64,000 nucleotides of DNA. Origin: Immersiella caudata. Its lineage: Eukaryota; Ascomycota; Sordariomycetes; Sordariales; Lasiosphaeriaceae. Under the pieces are notes generated by a model, which saw only the letters and a list, made by a program, of their open reading frames with translations, ran no database searches and was not told the origin of the DNA. This document shows, piece by piece, positions 22,305 to 33,910 of the stretch. How positions within the stretch are numbered: the first letter of the stretch is position 1; every line of letters starts with the position of its first letter. Location: positions 3,596,001 through 3,660,000 of the forward strand of contig JAULSU010000005.1 in NCBI GenBank assembly GCA_030512335.1, written 5' to 3'. Position numbers and translations under genes: made by a program.

Positions 22305-25300
22305 ATGGCCGTCGAGGGCGCCACCCAAGGCCTCGTGGCGGCGTTCACCTTGTACGTGAAAAACTCTCTGAGATAGCAGTTCGAACCTCGGCGACGGTCT
22401 TGATTGCTGACTTCTGTAGCGGTTTCGTCGTCAACGCAGCGGCGGCAGCACTCTTTCTTTACACCAAGGGCCATGGCTCAGCGATATTCCGAGACAGCCA
22501 GAGGCTGGTCCTCATTTTATTTCTTCTCAGTGCGGCTCTGTGGGCGCAAATCGATTTCGTTACCATTCTCCTCAATGTCACGAGGTCGTCGATGTCGTGC
22601 CAGGTTGGCATCATTTTCGCCACCGTTTTCGACCAGCTCGCCCGATTCTCGATCGAACAGTACTTGGTCTGGGCGATGAACCACGGACAGAAGCCGACGG
22701 TATGGCAGATGGTTCCGCAGTTTGTGGTACTGGGACGGTTCGTCGCGGGTGCGGTGTTTGCTGGATTTACGAGACCGCAGACCGATACCTTCTGCGTGGC
22801 GACGTCGTCGACTTTCCCGGTGGCGGTGGTGGTTATCGTGTTGGACGTGGTCACTCTTTTACTGCTTACGGCAAGGGCGTTTTCATCGGCGAAGGAGGTC
22901 AAGCAGGATGAGTTGGCTAGGCGGGTGTCGCATAAGCTCGTTTTGCTTGGGTTTGCAATCTGGACCGCGGTACGTATCACAAAGATACCGGTCGTCGACT
23001 TATGCTAACCTCCGTACAGAGCAGTGTACCTTTGTTGCTGGGCATCAGAACGGTGGAGCTTGTGGCGAGGACAGCTGTTCCCGCAATTGGCTTGACCATC
23101 CTAATCAGTGAGTCGCCCCTGTGGACTATGGCGGATGGCACTGACGAGATCTAGTAATTGTGACTGGTTGTGCTGGAACGTTGACGTCGGGTCGCGGAAG
23201 TGCCTCTGGGTCGAGACCCCCGGAGGCCCCTTCTCCACGGCGGATTAACATTAGCAGAGATATCTCGACCTCGGATTCCGACTACCCGCCTAGCCGCTAC
23301 GAGGATCTCAAGGAGGCGGCCATTCGATCTTCCACAACTTTTGTGAACCCGCGAGAGGCGCCGACCTTTAAGGATGAGACGGACCCCGCGCTTCCGTGGG
23401 AGTCGGCCTCAGTTCCCTCGCGTCCTGACGATGTCGCCGCGTTTGGTCGGGCTCGCAAGATGGACCAGCCTGGTGGGAAAGCGGGTGCTTTCTTTGGGTT
23501 TGGCAAAGCCGCTCCGTCAATCACTGTCGCAAAGGTCATGATCGGCGCCCCGATTCTCCAGGAGAACGATCCTCAAAACCCCCTCAACAAGATCGCCACC
23601 ATTGGCTTGGACGAGGCCGCGAGGGCGGAGAGGGAACGGAGGTTGAGGATGCAGATTGAGCAGCCGGTGCCCGCGCGGCCAGCCAGGGCGTCTCTGAGCC
23701 CGGAAGAGGCCATGAAGAGAGGCGTGAGTCTCAAGAGAAAGGAGGTGCAATCCGTTGCTTCGCAGCCAGCCGGCCTCCAGGCCCAGAACGCCGCTTCGAG
23801 CACGGCAGCGCAGCTTTCCCCGGGAGTCGACGAGATCCGCCGGCGATCCCCAAGGGCCACATCGCCAGAGCAGATTCCTTCGCTTCCGCGACCCGCTGCG
23901 CCGGTTTCTCCTGCCGAGGCCACCCCCCAGATGGCAGCAACACAGCCATGGCTCGAATCGCCCCCCCTTCCGGAAACCCGTGCAAAGCTCGCATCCCCTC
24001 CTAAGCCCGTGTCCCCTCCGAAGCCAGCGTTTAGTCAAGCCCCAGTCCCTAGACCCGAGATCCGACCCTCTAGACAAGCTCCCCCTTCCCCAAAGAAGGA
24101 GCCTGAACCCGAGCCTGAGAAGTCGGCCCTCCAGAGGCGGCCGACGATCGGGCTGCCGACAAACCCTAGGGCGAGGGCTATGAAGATTGCACAGGATGCC
24201 GGGGTGCAAGCACAGCAGCAGATCATGTTTGTGAACAATATCGTGTACAACGACCCGACCGCCGTCCAGAAGATTATGAAGGGTGCGAGCGACATGGCTG
24301 CCAGGAACGCTGCGGCTGCTGAACAAGACGACCCCTCCGTGGTAAACAGACCCCGTCCGATTCCCCGCAAGGGAGATGCGCCCCAGCCGAGCCCCTCGCC
24401 CAAGCACAGGCGGAACAGATCCGGGTCCTTGAGCAGGAAGTCAGTCCTCACCTCTGCTCCGGGAAGCCCGACCCAGCTCCCGCCGCTCCCGCCGCCGCCG
24501 CTTCCTGGCACATCGATCCGCCCCCAGCCCAACGCTACCAAGAGCATGACGGTTGACGAGAAGATGACCATGTTCTTCCCGAGTCCCCCGAGCGGAGGTA
24601 GAAGCCAAAAGGCGGGCTCGATTGCGCCTCAGCTGCCTCCTATTCCCGTGTCGTACCTGGGCAGCGGCTCGCCAACGGAAACCCACCGATCAAACCGCAC
24701 AACCAAGACATCTTTCAAGACGGAGAGCATTTTAGATGTCGATGAGATTCCACGAAAGAAGGCTGTGGAGCAGGCGTCCAAGTTCAGCCCCATGACAGAG
24801 CTCGATCTCGCCGGTGAACTTGGCACTTCCTGGCTGCCCGGACTCGAGGCGGACAACAGGAGTACTGGACGTAGCAGACAAGCCGCGGCGGTAAAGCGGG
24901 CATCATCTCCAATCATTCCTCCCGCGATGCCAAGTCGTAGCTCAGGATGGACTGAGAACACCGAGGCCAGGACTGATGACGACGCGACAACGAACTGGGG
25001 CACCGTCCACTCACCCGAATTTGCCGTTGGCGTGCAGGTGATGAAGATGCCTGCGCTGCCTTCCAACGTCCGCCCTGCCGAGCGTCGGGCGCCCGCCCCG
25101 CCCATCGCGGAGAAGGCCCCAGAAGACATCACATTCATGCTGGACGAGCTCGACTTTGACCACAAGGGCTCCTCTTGGCTCCTTGAGGCCGAACCCAAGG
25201 CGGCCAAGGAGCCCAAGTCAGAGCGCTCTACCCCCTCTCCTAGCCAGTGGCATCGCCGTGTCGGTGATGAATGCCCGACATTCTCTGCACGGGAGAAGAC

Positions 25301-28300
25301 TCGATCTAGAAAGGCACCAGCTCCTACCCCGCTGATGCTGAACGGAGCCCCCAGCAGGAGCAAGATCATCGTCCAGGCCGAGCCCTCGCCGCTTACCTCT
25401 CCCGAGCACGCGCTACAAGAAATCCAAGCTCAGCTCAAGAAGCTCGAGGACGCAAACCGTGATTCCATGAACAGCCCATCGCGGCGACTGGCACTTCTCG
25501 AGAACCTGGAGCGGGAGATGGGCCAGCAGGAAGACCACTGGCAGGAGATGAAGCATGACTTGGGCCGGGACTCGATGACCAGCGTTCAAACTACTTCTCC
25601 TGGCCGCAGGAACTCGCGCATCGACCCTGTGCTCGCTCCCCAGCAGGCGGGATCAAGATCGAGCATCGCGTTGGAGCGCAGGGCCTCTCGCCGCGCTCGC
25701 ATGCGCAGCGGCGCTCCCAAGGGGGCTGATGCGCTCAATTTGAGCCCTGAGATGGAACGTGTGACAGCGACGACCACTACCAACTGGCAAAAGCGCCTGA
25801 CCGAGGCTCAGTCCGAGTACATGGAGGCTGCTGCTGAGCTCCTTCGCTCTCGCAGCACCAAGCTGATGCCGGCCCTCTCTATGGCACAGCTCGGCAGCCC
25901 CACGCCTCCAGACTCGGATCAGTCTGATGCAGAAGAGGTCGTACCGCGCGTCAGCAACCGCATCGACGCCGTCGTTAGACGGTCCCCTGCCGCTTCCCTG
26001 TGGAGGAGAACAAAAAAGGCGCCGACCCGGCCGTCTCTGATGTGGGCGCCCATTCAGAAGAAGGCCCCTGAACCCGAGGCCGAACTCCCGGGCCTGTTCG
26101 TGCGCCCCGCACCCAGGAAGGAGTGGGCACCCCTTCAGATCACCAGCACCGAACTGTGGCGCAAGCCGTACGTCAACGACAGTAGGTCTGGTAACGGGCT
26201 TTGGCGTCCCGCGTGGGCCTCCGCCGCGCCGCCTGCCAGGACAAACCGCAACTCCACGCAGGGGATCCCGCCGCTTCAGCAGAAGGCGCCGCGCCCGCTG
26301 ACCCAGCGACCTCCCCGTCGCAACAGGCGGATGACCCTCCTTCCGGATATCCTCGAGAGCCCTAAGCCCCTGCCCGACAAGCGTGGAACCCTTGGTATCT
26401 TCCAGTTCCCATGGGGTGAGCGCTCCGACACAGCCATGGCGACTGTTCAGGCGAGGCCCGCGTACACGGCGATGCCTGGAACTATGGCCTCCGGCGGTCC
26501 ATCTATCAGCGCAGCTCATGATCAGCGCTCGAAGCAGCTCGAGTCGGCCGAGTATGCGTCTTCGTTCTTTGATGACTATGATGACACCGACGACGACAAC
26601 TCGGAAGATGGCGACGGAGAGGAGAGCGATGACTTTGACGAGACTACACTTTGGGAGATTGCCAGTCTTTTGAAGACGGACAATGTGCCCTCGAAGAACA
26701 GCCTGTTCCCGCCGGCTCCCAAGTCGAGCACTTCGTCTTCGTCGGTGGTTGCCGAGCACATGGGCGATATCCCATCCGACGAGGACAGGAGCCGATCGTC
26801 TTCTCGGCAGCAGTCCATTGTTATCGGTCTCGGTGATGTTCTCTTTGAGCAACCCGCCGCCCAGAAGCCCAAGGGCAGGTCGCAGGCTATCGTGACGGAC
26901 GAGAACTCTGACTCCTGGACTCTGGAGGAGGAGTACGAGTCGAAGCGGGCCCCATCACCGCCGAGGGCTGTGGTTGGACTTCCCTCCAACCCCAAGTCGT
27001 CCAAGATCCCTCGCGCCGCTGCTCCTGCCCCCGTGCCGGTGCCACCGCTTTCTAAGCCTTCTCAGATTCCTCGCCTGAGCGAGAAGAAGGCCATGAAGGC
27101 TGCCAAGGCGATCTCCGCCACGCTGTGGAAGCCTGCCCCGGTCTCTCAGGACGCCCCGTCCGGCCTATTCGAGCCCAACTCTGGACGCACCACCTTCCGC
27201 ACCACCTCCGAGGAGCCCGCCGCCAAGGCCATCACCCGCAAGCCGCGACCCTCCGAGGCCAAACCACTCGACGCCCTCCTCTCCACCCGCCTCTGGGCCG
27301 CAACGCCCTCCCCCAAGTCCTCCACCTCCAAACTCTGGACGGCCCCCTTCCTCCCCCGGCCCGTCGCCACCGCCGCAGACTGGTCCGCCGCCCTCAAGGG
27401 AGCCGTCACCGCCAGCTACATCCGCAGGGCTGCTTCTCCCGCCCAGTGGGACGCTGCTTTGCAAGACGCCGTCCGTCTCTCCTCCCCCTCTCTCAACCCC
27501 GCCCTCCGCCATCCCGTCTTCTTCGCCTCCTCCCTGGTCACCCGCTCCGAGTGGTTCCACCCCGCTGCCACAGGCTACACCTACGACGTCGCCAACGTCC
27601 ATCCTTCCTTCTTCGGCTCCCTTGCCATCACCTGCCCGAAGGAGTCCGTGCATCCCGCCATGTCGTCCTACGCCGCCAAGAAGCTCCGCGGCCAGCGAAG
27701 CAAGACCGCCGGAACCAGGGAGAGACCCGCTTCGCGCGGAAGGGCAATGAGCGTGAGCCGATCGGACTCAAACTCCTCTCGCAAGGACAAGGAGGAGATC
27801 CGTGCGCAGATTCGCGCTCTAGAGGCAGAGCAAGACATCCCAGTTCCAGTTCCGGATGCGAGCATCCTAGCGCAGATTGAGGCGCTGGAGCAGGAGAGGT
27901 TGTTCGTGCAGAGGGCAGCGGAGGAGGACTACAAGAGGAGGATGTCGAACGGCTATGGGCTCTTCACCGAGGAGCCAATCGTCCAGGAGCCTCAAGAGGT
28001 GCTGTTGGCGCCGGAAGAGGTCGTGGCTCAGGTGCAGAGGCGCATGAGTCTGGCGATGCGGAGCAACAGCGTGAAGAAGGTTGCTCCGAAGAAGAAGGTA
28101 GAGGAGAAGAAAGAGTTGAGGGGGTTCATGAAGCAGGGTGTGAGAGGTCTGTGGACTCCTCCCGCCGCCGTCAAGCTCCAGACTGAGAGTCAAGGCTTGT
28201 GGGCGCCTGGTTCGCACCGTGGAGCTGTTGAGGATGTGAAGAGTGAGGATCGCGAGGCGTATGAGAGACGTGCCCGAGGCAGGAAGGCGATGCAGAAGTT

Positions 28301-28481
28301 GGCGAGGCGCGCTGAGATCTTGAAGCAGATTGCGATGATTGAGAGGGATATTGATCCCATGGGGAAGTTTAAGGCGCAGAAGCTGTGGAGTGTGCGGACC
28401 GCGAGGGCGAGTAATGCTGGGGGAAGAAGGTATTGGCTGCACGAGAGGAAGCCTAGCAAGGGTGTGATGTTGAGGTATTGA
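22305..28481 (+). CDS. Giant seven-TM protein with long disordered tail and Leu-Trp motifs
   Basis: Exons 22305-22351, 22420-22969, 23020-23107 and 23155-28481 (2003 aa). Three small introns (68, 50, 47 nt) with GTACGT/GTGAGT donors fall in the membrane part. Seven hydrophobic segments lie near residues 10-30, 44-67, 76-101, 112-131, 144-166, 188-207 and 217-234, receptor-like in layout. From 235 to the end, about 1770 residues are Pro/Ser/Arg/Lys-rich and mostly disordered, with an acidic patch (FFDDYDDTDDDNSEDGDG) near residue 1370. From about 1175 to 1975 the motif L-W recurs at least ten times, often as GLWxP or xLWxxP (codons near 25997, 26153, 26200, 26649, 27121, 27289, 27328, 28147, 28198, 28382). 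The final 150 residues include charged coiled-coil-like helices. No named family is recognised. Confidence 0.85.
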
Positions 28482-29989
28482 GGGTGAGGGTTGGAAGAGG
28501 AGAGAAAAGGGAGTATGTACGCATACCTACCGCCTGTCTGGTTTTAGTTTGTCGTGCGTTTGGCTTTGTTTTGTCTTGCGTGTAAGTAACCCAGGTACGC
28601 ACACATATTTTGGTGTTGTACGTGTTTAGCATCTACCTTACGGTGTAGCGTTCTAGCTATTCAACTACCTGCCTGCCTGCCTTTCTGGAGGTATTGGTAG
28701 ACATATATAGTTATAAATGTTTGTTTCGTCTATATTTCTGGAGAATTGTCGCTTCGAAGTCCTGAGACCTGGTGCGGGCGCGGTGAGAGGTCGAGACATG
28801 TATTGAGGCACACAACAACAGTTGGTGCTGGGCGATAGCTGTAAATGCACCCGTGGGTGCAGTTTGCCCTTGACGTGAATTTTCACCTTATGTAGGTACC
28901 TAGTTTTCCGGCTGTCGTCCATATTCATTCTCACCATCGCTGCAGGGTACCCAACTTGCGTTCCATCGCCTTGGGGCAAGTCCTAATTGAGTTCTGACAG
29001 TGTCAGCTTCGATTCCAAAATCCCAAACCCGCCCCCCCCCCCAAAAGAAAAAAAACACTTTCTGAAAGTCGCCTTAGCGCGCCCACGCATAAACCACAAC
29101 CTCCGACCCACGACACCAGTCCGAATTACATCAACACTCCAGATTACGCCTCATTTAACACTCCCTTTTCTCCTCTTGCGTGTACGCCACGCGATAGGCC
29201 CGCGCCCACTCATGGCACTTGAGCCGCGCGACGGGGTGGCGGCGCCAAAATGACGGAGTGGCAGGCGCACGGCCAATGAGACGTCACGGACGGGGATTCC
29301 AAGGTTTTGGGGGCCCCACATGCCTGGGCGTACTTGACGATAAAGCAAGGTACGGTGCCAATCGGCTGTGAGGGTTGGAGATGGGGAGGTTCCCCGCGTT
29401 GGATGGCAATGGCTGGTAGGTTGTGTGGGACGGGGGGAGGGCATGTGATGCGAGATTTGGGGGGTGTTTTATACTGGGCGGGAAACCGGGTGGAGGAGGG
29501 TTATTGGTGGTAGTTGATGGAAGGAGCGAAGGGCATTTTGTTGGGGTTTGGCCCTTCCGGGTTAATAGGTATTTTGCACTTGGATTTAGGATACTTTTTG
29601 CAGGAGTCGGAGGAGATGAAGGGGAGAAATGATCACCGGGGTCCTGTCGGGTGGGATATTGGTGGTACGGTAGGTCGATGTCACTCGGGATGACGAGGTG
29701 GTAGTCTTGCCCAGCTGGAGTTACATTCGATCGTTCATAAGGGGAAGATGCCCCGACGATAGGTCGTCATGGGACTTTTTTCCTCGTCCGGGTGTTGTTT
29801 GGTTTCTTGCTGCGGTGCTGCGCTCTAGCTCGTCCTCCTTGGCGAGTCGTGTGCGTGCCCGTCCGCGTTGCTGGTGGTTTAAAAGGGAGTGCGTCCTGTT
29901 TGGGGAAATTTGGTCAGGACCGCAGTGGTTCCTGCCTTTTGAGTTCACGGTCATTCTTTTTTCTCTCGTTTTCGAGTCGTCATTCCAAG
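28482..29989. other. Intergenic with poly-C run
   Basis: 1.5 kb between two plus-strand genes. It begins with the 3' flank of the seven-TM gene (AT-rich TATATATAG near 28700) and ends with the ceramidase promoter, which is T-rich just before the start codon. An 11-base C run at 29032-29042 runs straight into an A-rich stretch. No gene is supported. Confidence 0.5.
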
Positions 29990-32335
29990 ATGGCTTCTAT
30001 GCGAGTCCGAGGACGTCTCGGAGCGATGACGCTCTCGACAGTCACGCTCGTTCTTGTTGCCTTGTTGGCATTCGCACAGCTCGCCGTGGCATCCCCTTCT
30101 CGGTTTGGGACACGCGGCGACCACAAGCAGAGGGCGGCGAAGGGCGATAAGTACCTGATTGGAGTGGGAAAAGCCGACATCACAGGACCGGTTGTCGAGA
30201 TCAACTTTGGCGGATATGCTTCGACGGACCAGGTCGGCACCGGACTCAGGCAGCGACTCTATTCGCGCGCCTTCATCATCGGCGAGGTCGGCAACCCAAA
30301 GAACCGGTTTGTGTACCTAGTTCTCGACACCCAATCTGGAGACACAGCGCTGCGAAACGGGATCCTGGAGGGGGTTGCGGCTCTTGGCTCGGCCTACTCT
30401 GCGTACGGAAAGTCAAACATTGCTGTGACGGGGACGCACTCGCACAGTGGCCCCGGAGCGTGGTTCAACTACCTTCTACCGCAAGTTACGAGCTTGGGCT
30501 TCAACAAGCAAAGCTACCAAGCGGTGGTTGATGGAGCCGTCCTGTCCATCAAGAGAGCCCACGAGTCGCTTCAGGAGGGATATCTCGACTTTGGAACAAC
30601 CAAGATCACCGGCGCCAACATCAACAGGAGTCTGTATGCGTACTTGGCCAACCCTGCCGCAGAGAGAGCCCAGTATGCAGATGATGTTGACAAGGAGTTG
30701 ACGCTTTTGCGGTTTCAGAGGGCGTCGGACCTCAAGAGCATTGGTGTCTTGACTTGGTTTCCCACCCACGGAACGTCCATGTTGGGCAACAACACCCACG
30801 TCAGCGGCGACAACAAGGGCGTGGCCGCGTATCTTTTCGAGCAGTCTGTGAAGGGCAGCAGCGGAGCCACCGATGGATTTGTTGCTGGATTCTCGCAGGC
30901 GAATGTCGGAGACACGACTCCCAACGTCCTGGGTGCCTACTGTGACGACGGTTCAGGCCAGATGTGCACTCTAGAGACTAGCGTCTGCGGCGATGGCAAA
31001 TCCCAGTCCTGCCACGGAAGGGGTCCATTGTTCCAGAAGTTGGATCTCGGAGTGTCCAGCTGCTTCGAAATCGGCCAGAGACAGTTCGCCGGAGCCAGGT
31101 CTCTCTATGTAAGCAGAACAAGACAGCCCAACAAAGACCTTGAGTGGCTAACACCATCAGGACTCCTTGGACTCAACCTCAACCCCTGTTGTAGGCTCAA
31201 CCATCCGATCTTTCCATTACTTTCAAGATATGCAGTACTACAAGTTCCCGCTTTCCAACGGCACCGTCGTTCAAACCTGCCCCGCGGCCCTTGGCTACTC
31301 ATTTGCTGCCGGCACCTCCGATGGCCCTGGTGCCTTCGACTTTACTCAAGGCGACTCCGGCGCCCCCAACAATCCCCTGTGGCAAGTCGTCTCCGGCCTC
31401 CTGCGTGTCCCTTCAGCCGCCCAAACCGCCTGCCAGCAACCCAAGCCCGTCCTCCTCGACGTTGGCGAGATGTCCGCCCCATATGCCTGGTCCCCCAACA
31501 TCGTCGACGTCCAGACCCTCCGCGTCGGCCAATTCCTAATCATCGTCTCCCCCACAGAAGCATCCACCATGGCCGGCCGCCGCTGGCGCGACGCCGTGAA
31601 ATCCGCAGCCACCTCCCTGTCACTCACCGGCTCCGCTTCACCCTACGTCGTCATCGGCGGTCCCGCCAACACCTACGCTCACTACGTCGTCACACCAGAG
31701 GAATACACCATACAGCGGTACGAAGGCGCCTCAACCCTTTACGGCATGTGGACGCTCCCCGCCTTCATCAATCTCACTCTTCAAGCTCTTCCTCATCTCG
31801 CGCCCGGCGCGACCTCCTCACCGGCGTCTGGCCCAAGCCCGCCTGATAACAGGAAGAATAGTTTGAGCTTCCAGACAGGAGTTGTCGTTGACGGCACGCC
31901 GATAGGCCAGAGCTTTGGGCAGTGCACGGGACAGCCCAAGGCGCAGTATGCACGGGGAGCGGTGGTGAATGCTACGTTTGTGGGAGCAAATCCGAGGAAT
32001 AATTTGAGGCTGGAGGGGACGTTTGCGGCGGTGGAGAGGAAGGATGGGGGTGCGTGGAAGAGGGCGAAAGATGATGAGGATTGGTGAGTCCCCGCTTTTT
32101 ACTTTACCTGTCTTTGTGAGGGATGGTTTGCTAACACTGACGCAACAGGAGCCTGGTCTACACGTGGACGAGGACGAACTTTGTTTTGGGGTACAGCAGC
32201 GTTACGATCGGCTGGGAGACGGGGGCGGAGGACGTCGCGGGAACGTATAGAATTAAGTATTATGGGGATGCGAAGCCTTTGATTGGGAGCATTAAGCCGT
32301 TTGAGGGAACCAGTGGAGAGTTTTCGCTGGTTTAA
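29990..32335 (+). CDS. Secreted neutral ceramidase
   Basis: Neutral/alkaline ceramidase, which hydrolyses the amide bond of ceramide to sphingosine and fatty acid. Exons 29990-31108, 31161-32083 and 32149-32335 (742 aa, normal length). Residues 1-36 are a signal peptide (a Met 3 codons on could also start it). Family blocks are clear: GVGKADITGP at the mature N terminus, NFGGYAS, TGTHSHSGPG (zinc-binding His), TWFPTHGTSM, and the C-terminal Ig-like domain ending YRIKYYGDAKPLIG. The nucleophile block reads NVGDTTPN where animal and bacterial enzymes have GDVSPN, so the catalytic Ser position is Thr310. Introns have GGCTAAC or GCTAAC branch points. The gene converges on dam1, with 187 bases between the two stop codons. 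Confidence 0.93.
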
Positions 32336-32522
32336 TATGTCAACATATAAGTAGTAATGTTTATTTACTTTTGGAACGCATTCGCATGAGCGAGGGGCTG
32401 ACTGGGAGGACAATCTGGCCCCTATCCATGAGTGATACTGGTTTGAAAACAATCTACCAAGTAATTCGCCGCCGTAAACACAATCCGTCCGGTTGTAAAA
32501 TCGGACTGGTTTTCCAATCAAC

Positions 32523-33910
32523 TCAGACCCCAGTCCTGCTGGTCCCAGGGGTAGGCGTCAACCTCCCCCTGAGAGCCTCCCCTCCGATAATCCTCTCCGC
32601 CATCCTGTCCGGAATAAGGTCCAACTCGGGCGACGCCGACCGCGACACGCGCAGCGGGTACTCGGCTGCCGGCGAAGAGGCGCGAAGAAGGCGCGACTTG
32701 ACGGGCTGCGGTGCAAATATAGCAGGGGAGTCTTCCGATTCGGATGCGGATTCTGGCGGGGTGCTGGTGTCGCCGTTGGGGAGAGTGATGATGGTAGGAG
32801 GAGGGAGAGGGGGTTTCTTGAGGGCGGTACTGGTGCTGGTGCGGAGGGTGGTGGGGAGAATTTGCTCAAAGCCTTGGGTGAGAGCGACACGCTCGATGGA
32901 TTTGAAGTACTGCGTGCGATATGTCAACACAAATAAGGTGAAGAAGGGAATAGATAAAGGAAGGAAATTGGAGGGGAGCCAACTTTCACCGTTTTGACCT
33001 TGAGCTCGAGGGTAGCGTCCTCGTCGCAAACGATCAGGGGATGAGGATGAAGCTGCAGGCTGGAGAGCGTCCACATGTGGCTGACGCCTTCTTCGATGCA
33101 ATGTTGCAGCGCAGGAGCCTTGCGAGCCCCCAACACGACAACGACTACCTCGCGAGCCTCGAGCACGGTCTGGACGCCGACCGTCAGGGCCATCTTAGGG
33201 ACCTGTGAGACGTCATTGTCGAAGAAGCGGCTGTTGGCCAGCACGGTGTCGTAGGCGAGCGTCTTGACGCGAGTGCGTGAGGCGAGGCTTGAGCCTGGCT
33301 CGTTGAAGGCAATGTGTCCGTCCTCGCCGATGCCGGCTAGGAAGAGGTCGATGCCACCGGCTGCTTTAATCTGCGCCTCGTAGCGGATGCACTCGGCTTC
33401 TAAGTTCGGCGCGTTGCCGTCTAGGATGTGGACGTTGCGGGGGTGGATGTTGACGTGAGAGAAGAAGCTTTGCCACATGAATGTGTGCTGCTTGGATGTT
33501 AGCTGTCGTCCTCGCAGCACTGCATGGCAGTCACCTGGATGCCTACATAGCTCTGTGGGTGGTCCCTTGGGATGCCGATGTATTCGTCCTAGAGGTGTTA
33601 TCAAGTGAGAAGGCTATCCTTCCTCGATGGGTCGTACCATGTTGAAAGTGACGACATTCTCAAACGATATCTGCCGAGCGTCGAGTGAGCGAACGATCTT
33701 TCTTGACGTTCTCTGTGATGTGTATCATACCTCCCCAGTCTTATATCTGTCAACTAGAATCCTGTAAACGCCCAATGGGCTCGATCCGGTGGGAAGCCCA
33801 AGCACGAATGGATTTTCTGGCGTCGGGGCGAAGTACTTGATCCTTTCGACAATGTAGTTGGCGACGTAGAGGCTGGCCGAGTCCTCACCGTCTCTGATGA
33901 TGAGTCTCAT
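32523..33910 (-). CDS. dam1: Glucosamine-6-phosphate deaminase
   Basis: Converts glucosamine-6-P to fructose-6-P and ammonia, the last step of GlcNAc use. Minus-strand exons 33731-33910, 33638-33670, 33535-33588, 32984-33487 and 32523-32909 (385 aa). Two tiny exons (33 and 54 nt) carry the conserved FNM/DEYIGIPRDHPQSY segment with the catalytic Asp; both splice in phase 0. Other family blocks: GLPTGSSPLGVYRIL (residues about 43-57), GIGEDGHIAFNEPGSS, and LTVGVQTVLEAREVVV. The core ends at KTVK/YFKSIE across intron 4. A Ser/Pro-rich tail of roughly 115 residues, absent from bacterial NagB (about 266 aa), follows and looks disordered. Symbol follows Trichoderma usage. It shares a divergent upstream region with hxk3. 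Confidence 0.93.
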
